27,361 nucleotides of DNA from Branchiostoma floridae. Lineage: Eukaryota; Chordata; Leptocardii; Amphioxiformes; Branchiostomatidae. The translations under genes and the position numbers were made by a program. The stretch covers positions 891,183 to 918,543 of the forward strand of contig NC_049979.1 of the NCBI RefSeq assembly GCF_000003815.2. Direction: 5' to 3'. The notes beneath the pieces are model-generated. The model was not told where the DNA came from, made no database searches, and was given only the letters and a program-made list of their open reading frames with translations. Below, piece after piece: positions 25,261 to 27,361 of this stretch; position 1 is the first letter of the stretch, and each line of letters starts with the position of its first letter.

Positions 25261-26882
25261 GCTGCAGAACTTTGTGGTCAGTCCATATATTATTTAAAGT
25301 TAAGGGCACAACCTGCCGTACATGCAATTTGTCCGTACACTTTTTTGGGAGGCCACGTCCGCCACGTATTTTTGAAGATGTTCAGACTGTACAAGACAGG
25401 CGTGTCGCCCGCACGTACGGGGGGCGAATCCGCAGCCGGATGGCACACAAAGTTTTGCCTGCACGTAAAGTTCTATGGCGTGTCTGCGTGCTCCAAAGTC
25501 CGTCGGATTCCCTTCGAGTTCGTACGGAGGCGGCACTTACCACTTACGGGTCCAAAAAGATTGCCCACGTTTCGGCACGTAGACACCACCCAGGTGCACA
25601 TACGGCGGGTTGTGCCCTTAGCTTTACACTAGTTCTCCTTCAGTCATGATGTATCATATATATCTGTCATTATCAAAAACAGGTTATTTAGGGATATCAT
25701 GGTGATGAATGGTGTTTTTGTAAAGTGCAATGTTTCAAAACTATTGCAGTTTGAAACCAAAGCCTGTCAAGTCACATCCCTAAATACCCTGTACAATGGA
25801 TATAGGTTACCTCGTTGATAAAAATGAGCTGACTTAGTGGTTCAGAAGCATTATGAGTGTATGTTGTACCTTTGCGATGGTTCAGAAGCGTTATGGTTGT
25901 ATTTTGTACCTTTGCGATGGTTCAGAAGCATTCTGGTTGTATTTTGTACCTTTGCGATGGTTCAGAAGCATTATGGTTGTATTTTGTACCTTTGCGATGG
26001 TTCAGAAGCATTATGGTTGTATTTTGTACCTTTGCGATGGTTCAGAAGCATTATGGTTGTATGTTGTACCTTTGCGATGATTCAGAAGCATTATGGTTGT
26101 ATTTTGTACCTTTGCGATGGTTCAGAAGCATTATGGTTGTATGTTGTACCTTTGCGATGATTCAGAAGCATTATGGTTGTATTTTGTACCTTTGTGATGG
26201 TTCAGAAGCATTATGGTTGTATGTTGTACATTTGCGATGGTTCAGAAGCATTCCGGTTGTATTTTGTACCTTTGCGATGGTTCAGAAGCATTATGGTTGT
26301 ATTTTGTACCTTTGCGATGGTTAAGAAGCATTCTGGTTGTATGTTGTACTTTACAGAGGGTGACCCCACGTGTGCCCAGTATCCTGGCTGAGGAGCTGTA
26401 TGTGTTCCACCGGGCAGGCCTGCTCAAGTAAGGCATCCGGGTTCTGCTTGTTTAGTTCTATCCTTCTTTTGAATGTATATTTCACAATGTTTAGAGCTTT
26501 TAAAAGCGCTTATTTTTCTTAAATTGTTAAATTTTCCTTTTACACACATGCACAATCATTTTACAGAAAGCATCTATCACTTATTTTTTTTTTTTTGTAG
26601 AAAGTTTCTTTTTTGTGGGAAAGATTGCACATAAAGACATGTCATTGTGTCAATTTTTTCCTGAATGTTTCTGCATGTTCACTACAATACTGCAAGGATT
26701 TGTTGAACTTTATCTACCATAGCTAAATGCCAACTCCCCCCCCCCCTCTTCACAGGGATTTTGTGGTACGCCCCGCCACCTCGGAGGACACCCCGGGAGT
26801 GGAAGGACTAGTCCAATCCGTGGAGGGGAGGGAACAGCTCCTGAAGGATCTCCAGCAGTATAATGAGGCCAGGAGGGACCCT
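15485..26882 (+). CDS. CFAP61: CFAP61, cilia- and flagella-associated protein 61 (N-terminal half)
   Basis: Orthologue of human CFAP61 (C20orf26) and Chlamydomonas FAP61, part of the calmodulin- and spoke-associated complex at the base of radial spokes in motile axonemes. Fifteen coding exons join in phase (1692 nt, 564 codons), collinear with the human protein of about 1240 residues. Hallmarks in order: EKANLAVTLCNEQDD, ARVEDHDDLTPIF, YGDYFLAELIEAQ, EGTAIGFMSV (part of the N-terminal acyltransferase-like domain), ELGPFHGLCQPHPDD, MYKGGSNAFCIHLFCIDERF, ELYVFHRAGLLK, DTPGVEGLV. Residues about 275-420 form a Pro/Ser/Ala-rich linker coded by four short exons. The FAD/NAD-binding middle and the C-terminus lie beyond the right edge. 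Identity is from recalled family sequence. Confidence 0.95.
15628..16021. other. CFAP61 intron 2
   Basis: Begins with a (GTTT)n run (15637-15672) directly after the donor. The rest is unremarkable. Confidence 0.6.
16022..16172 (+). CDS. CFAP61: CFAP61 exon 3 (residues 48-98)
   Basis: Acceptor TTTGCAG, donor GTGAGT. Encodes EKANLAVTLCNEQDDILGHA and ALYDYPNTSEADQAEWQQWL then SQNYDTADCT. 151 nt, ends in phase 0. Very close to the human EKANLAVTLCN segment. Confidence 0.96.
16173..16762. other. CFAP61 intron 3 with a dispersed repeat tail
   Basis: 16409-16456 reads GCAATTAGCCCTTGGGCATG and goes on to an AATAAAGACTATTATTAA ending, the same family as 4919-4967 in the other orientation. A short CAGCAGTGGCTCAGTCA phrase at 16466-16482 repeats coding bases of exon 3 (near 16131-16147), another exon-derived fragment. 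Confidence 0.6.
16763..16839 (+). CDS. CFAP61: CFAP61 exon 4 (residues 99-124)
   Basis: Acceptor TTCCAG, donor GTGGGT. Encodes PLNSLFVHYFVARKEYAHGC and AQEII plus split Arg. 77 nt; no long open frame, found by homology to the human PLNTLFMHLFVA segment. Confidence 0.93.
16954..17106. mobile_element. MITE A, copy 2
   Basis: CTGTAAATGCATTTAA at the left, TTTCTGCATTGACAG at the right, TA on both sides, 153 bp. It shares the GCGGCAGCGGGG and CCACCG interior with 3498-3709 but lacks about 60 bp of its middle. In CFAP61 intron 4. Confidence 0.75.
17245..17350. repeat. Probable dispersed repeat fragment in CFAP61 intron 4
   Basis: CAGTTTCAGTTCCAGTTTAT, TTATTTATCCAGGAAAATAC and a GGGGGGCCGGGAGACC segment look like the end of a retroposon. 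No second full copy is in the window; recognised by style only. Confidence 0.3.
17565..17632 (+). CDS. CFAP61: CFAP61 exon 5 (residues 124-147)
   Basis: Acceptor GTTTCAG, donor GTCAGT. Encodes TIFNAVPDLHFCFLVVPQGV then FP, matching human AVPELHFIFLIVP. 68 nt, ends with the first base of codon 147. Confidence 0.93.
17956..18082 (+). CDS. CFAP61: CFAP61 exon 6 (residues 147-189)
   Basis: Acceptor CTGCAG, donor GTGAGG. Encodes EPALSAIFKPMEKTEDAKGP and DGCSIFVSHRHEQAPVLHVR then KA, with Arg189 split. The HVRKARVED junction with exon 7 is conserved. 127 nt. Confidence 0.93.
18083..18820. other. CFAP61 intron 6
   Basis: Contains a two-copy 59-bp tandem repeat at about 18435-18540 (CGCAAGGGTCTGGAGCAA and CGCAAGTGTCTGGAGCAA with following TTTGGC...CCACT). 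The region 18170-18430 looks repeat-derived; no gene recognised. Confidence 0.5.
18821..18953 (+). CDS. CFAP61: CFAP61 exon 7 (residues 189-233)
   Basis: Acceptor CCCCAG, donor GTGGGA. Encodes VEDHDDLTPIFNRQSDVLST, KYGDYFLAELIEAQDDNNHC and VIAE. 133 nt, ends in phase 0. Its 3' edge with donor is copied 61 bp downstream. Confidence 0.96.
18989..19018 (+). repeat. Copy of CFAP61 exon 7 3' edge with donor
   Basis: AACCACTGTGTCATCGCAGA then GGTGAGG repeats the exon 7 end and donor (true edge 18953, copy edge 19014, offset 61). The copy donor GTGAGG is closer to consensus than the true GTGGGA. The rest of intron 7 (19019-19502) shows nothing recognised. Confidence 0.9.
19503..19744 (+). CDS. CFAP61: CFAP61 exon 8 (residues 234-314)
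   Basis: Acceptor CCGTTAG, donor GTAATA. Encodes VEGTAIGFMSVSNEVNTSLL, AECFELGPFHGLCQPHPDDI and a Pro-rich tail. EGTAIGFMSV closes the acyltransferase-like core; after HPDD the sequence becomes low-complexity, as in vertebrates. 242 nt. Confidence 0.96.
19804..21838. repeat. 43-bp minisatellite in CFAP61 intron 8 (about 47 copies)
   Basis: Unit TGCTGAACACTATCTACACA, CAGATACACATGCCTGTCC, TTGG. Variants carry CATATGCAG or CATCTGCAG in place of CACACAG. A higher-order pattern of three units (133 bp) appears from 21058 to 21191, and a ~351-bp block recurs (ATAGATACACAGACC at 21353 and 21704). The unit lacks stops in some phases, giving false open frames on both strands. Confidence 0.97.
21881..21942 (+). 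CDS. CFAP61: CFAP61 exon 9 (residues 314-335)
   Basis: Acceptor CATGCAG, donor GTATTT. Encodes SETAMTGEISEATKADAPEK in the disordered linker. Placed by splice sites and phase rather than conservation, since this linker diverges quickly. 62 nt. Confidence 0.75.
22058..22123 (+). CDS. CFAP61: CFAP61 exon 10 (residues 335-357)
   Basis: Acceptor CCCCTAG, donor GTTAGT. Encodes AAAPSPAGSVTGTPLAGKRS then SK. 66 nt, linker; phase fits both neighbours. The assembly gap 41 bp further on could hide another small exon. Confidence 0.72.
22165..22361. other. Assembly gap (197 N)
   Basis: Undetermined bases in CFAP61 intron 10, immediately left of the copy of the exon 11 acceptor. Confidence 1.
22362..22393 (+). 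repeat. Copy of CFAP61 exon 11 5' edge with acceptor
   Basis: TGTCACCCAACCAG followed by GGAGCATCGCAGACG is a copy of the true edge at 22467, TGTCACCCGATCAG then GGAGCATCGCAGATG, 91 bp away. More copies may be hidden in the adjoining gap. Confidence 0.85.
22467..22533 (+). CDS. CFAP61: CFAP61 exon 11 (residues 357-379)
   Basis: Acceptor GATCAG, donor GTGAGC. Encodes GSIADASELKVKPKLSEAHM then GE in the linker. 67 nt, phase compatible with exons 10 and 12. Confidence 0.75.
22583..22891. mobile_element. Non-autonomous element with ~30-bp terminal inverted repeats
   Basis: Begins CTGAATAAAGAGACTCTTTT and continues TACACAACCA; the far end is its exact reverse complement, ending at 22891. 309 bp, no open frame. 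The interior has ACCGACGTTTCGGTGACC near one end and CTGAGGAAGGTGAC near the other, the two halves of a stem-loop of the type seen at 4436, so it may derive from a Penelope-like or related retroelement. The interior 22715-22800 resembles 24478-24555. Confidence 0.75.
23040..23090. repeat. (GTTT)n run just before CFAP61 exon 12
   Basis: TGTTTGTTTGTT repeats lie between two copies of GTCCGCCTGTT (23034 and 23079), directly upstream of the exon 12 acceptor. This is another short duplication next to a splice site. Confidence 0.85.
23118..23178 (+). CDS. CFAP61: CFAP61 exon 12 (residues 379-399)
   Basis: Acceptor CCCACAG, donor GTAAAC. Encodes SSSLLSESSRATSVMSEASK, a Ser-rich linker segment. 61 nt, ends in phase 0. 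Confidence 0.75.
23734..23903. mobile_element. MITE B (CAGYGGAAGCC termini, TA-flanked)
   Basis: Starts TACAGCGGAAGCCGCTTAAT and ends with ATTAACTGGCTTCCACTGTA: inverted repeats of about 26 bp, TA on both sides, 170 bp. Internal GTGCAATT/AATTGCAC motifs repeat in both orientations. Consistent with a Tc1/mariner or pogo-type non-autonomous element in CFAP61 intron 12. Confidence 0.8.
23947..24134 (+). CDS. CFAP61: CFAP61 exon 13 (residues 400-462)
   Basis: Acceptor CCCCAG, donor GTAGGT. Encodes VGSVKSAVSRAELAPPTTAP, a Pro-rich stretch, then RFTPMYKGGSNAFCIHLFCI and DERFEM. The second half returns to high conservation (human PIYRGASAAFCIQLFCIDE). 188 nt. Confidence 0.96.
24135..24753. other. 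Left part of CFAP61 intron 13
   Basis: Contains a short TATATA run (24245-24260) and, at 24478-24555, a stretch matching the interior of the inverted-repeat element at 22715-22800 (CTGCATCT, AGCCGG, TAACTGCC/TAACCGCC, GCAGGCA). No coding sequence seen. Confidence 0.45.
24754..24963. mobile_element. MITE C copy 1 (GTTCACCTTTATTCA termini)
   Basis: Begins GTTCACCTTTATTCACAGGG and ends with the reverse complement CCCCGTGAATAAAGGTGAAC, 210 bp, inverted repeats about 28 bp. The interior contains AGGGATATCA and GCAGTTTGAGACCA, shared with the diverged copy at 25670-25835. Confidence 0.8.
25049..25157 (+). CDS. CFAP61: CFAP61 exon 14 (residues 462-498)
   Basis: Acceptor TTTTGCAG, donor GTCAGT. Encodes SQDFLPYIFSLFPDKDFVVM and TVPHLVPEFPLLQNFV, matching human FSLFPDKNF...PHL.PEF..QNFV. 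109 nt, ends in phase 0. The 3' edge is copied at 25276. Confidence 0.95.
25190..25283 (+). repeat. CA microsatellite and copy of CFAP61 exon 14 3' edge
   Basis: After exon 14 comes (CA)n with CAGACA variants (25190-25255), then CCTGCTGCAGAACTTTGTG and GTCAGTCCA again, repeating the exon end and donor (copy edge 25276, offset 119). Confidence 0.9.
25300..25620. mobile_element. MITE D (TTA-flanked, AGGGCACAACC termini)
   Basis: Inverted repeats AGGGCACAACCTGCCGTA and its near complement TACGGCGGGTTGTGCCC, flanked by TTA on both sides, as in PIF/Harbinger-type elements. 321 bp including the TTA. Rich in ACGT and CGTACGG motifs. The overlapping plus-strand open frames are not genes. Confidence 0.8.
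25670..25835. mobile_element. MITE C copy 2, diverged
   Basis: Shares with 24754-24963 the phrases TTTAGGGATATCA, TGCAGTTTGA(G/A)ACCA and AAATACCCT, and ends GGATATAGGTTACC, the reverse complement of the GGTAACCTATATCC that begins the interior of copy 1. Outer inverted repeats are degraded. Confidence 0.65.
25843..26342 (+). repeat. 40-bp minisatellite before CFAP61 exon 15 (about 12.5 copies)
   Basis: Unit TTCAGAAGCATTATGGTTGT then ATTTTGTACCTTTGCGATGG. The last, diverged unit runs TTAAGAAGCATTCTGG, GTTGTATGTTGTACTTTACAG and into the first bases of exon 15 (AGGG). The array thus appears to derive from the exon 15 splice acceptor region. Units contain no stop codon in several phases, which creates spurious open frames of up to 155 codons. 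Confidence 0.95.
26357..26427 (+). CDS. CFAP61: CFAP61 exon 15 (residues 499-522)
   Basis: Acceptor CTTTACAG, donor GTAAGG. Encodes RVTPRVPSILAEELYVFHRA then GLL, with Lys522 split AA|G. Human has MVPFNTCTLEQDLYVFHRAGLLK. 71 nt. Confidence 0.95.
26428..26755. other. CFAP61 intron 15, no features recognised
   Basis: AT-rich, with a T run near 26585-26597 and a C run (26737-26746) that forms part of the exon 16 polypyrimidine tract. Confidence 0.6.
26756..26882 (+). CDS. CFAP61: CFAP61 exon 16 (residues 522-564)
   Basis: Acceptor CTTCACAG, donor GTAAGT. Encodes DFVVRPATSEDTPGVEGLVQ, SVEGREQLLKDLQQYNEARR and DP, matching human DTPGVENLV...LEDLDRYNKARKDP. 127 nt, ends in phase 0. The next exon is outside or not recognisable. 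Confidence 0.95.
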
Positions 26883-27361
26883 GTAAGTCTAATGCTGCGA
26901 TCTGTGTGCATTCATAAACTGCTCATGTTTTAATTGGCTTTACTCAAAGAAGATACAATCACAGGAGCCACAAAATCTCTGCTAATTACAGATAGAAGAA
27001 AAGCTGTTGCCTTGGCTGACAATGTTTTGTAGTAGCTCTTACTTCAGAAAATGGTTAGTGTATTTTTTGCAGAGACTGTATTTTTGTAGAGAGGGAAAAG
27101 AGGTTTTCGGTTTGCATTTATCTTGTGACTGAAAGGATTCTGTAATGCAGTAGTAATGCATCAGACACACATATTTGTTGTGTCTTGAGTTGGCCTTGGA
27201 GAATTCACTGCAAAAATCGCAAAAAGAAAACCACTACAAACATTTGAAGACTCCTAGTGGGGCCTGTTCATGGTGCTGAAATGGCATTCTGCAGACCCCA
27301 GACACCAGCTGATATTCCTGGTATGGATTTTACCATGTAGTTGGAAAGCTGAATTCTTGCA
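26883..27361. other. Start of CFAP61 intron 16
   Basis: Nothing recognised: no frame matching the expected continuation of CFAP61, no tandem or inverted repeat. Confidence 0.5.

Noticed and set aside
25153-25649. Frames of 145-159 codons downstream of CFAP61 exon 14
   Set aside because: Composed of the CA microsatellite and a TTA-flanked MITE.
25837-26324. Open frames of up to 155 codons with a repeated CTFAMVQKH motif
   Set aside because: Product of the stop-free 40-bp unit read in several phases; ends at the CFAP61 exon 15 acceptor.

Overview
The window is animal nuclear DNA: spliced genes with short exons, long introns, GT-AG splice sites, abundant minisatellites and MITE-like elements, and two assembly gaps (3825-3924 and 22165-22361). 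The two encoded proteins resemble vertebrate CRNKL1 closely and vertebrate CFAP61 moderately. Together with the density of exon-edge minisatellites this points to an invertebrate chordate. Amphioxus (Branchiostoma) is my best guess; it is an inference, not proven.

Layout. From 11437 leftward on the minus strand lies CRNKL1 (Crooked-neck-like 1), a HAT-repeat scaffold of the NTC/Prp19 spliceosome complex. Twelve coding exons are in the window, all phase-consistent, encoding residues 1-469; the C-terminal third lies beyond the left edge. From about 14.3 kb rightward on the plus strand lies CFAP61, an axonemal radial-spoke/calmodulin-and-spoke-associated-complex protein. A probable 5' UTR exon and fifteen coding exons encode residues 1-564; the rest lies beyond the right edge. 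The genes are head to head, as in human 20p11.23, so this is an old divergent pair. The space between them carries a perfect 664-bp direct repeat flanking 1134 bp, five perfect CRE palindromes, and CCAAT and YY1-type promoter signals. The two genes serve unrelated processes (splicing and cilia); what they share is a promoter region.

The striking feature is in the introns. At many exon-intron junctions a segment containing the splice site and a piece of exon has been tandemly copied into the intron. The extreme case is CRNKL1 exon 5, whose 5' edge and 3' splice site are present 28 times in a ~91-bp array (6.1-8.6 kb). Similar copies occur at CRNKL1 exons 6, 9, 10 and 13 and the 3' edge of exon 5, and at CFAP61 exons 7, 11, 14 and 15. 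The introns are therefore littered with decoy splice sites, in one case within a gene that itself encodes a spliceosome component. CRNKL1 intron 7 also appears to be a U12-type AT-AC intron with a textbook branch site.

Other content: a 2-kb 43-bp minisatellite in CFAP61 intron 8, a 40-bp array in intron 14, at least five MITE families with terminal inverted repeats, two LINE reverse-transcriptase fragments, a hammerhead-like stem-loop, and several simple repeats lying against splice sites.
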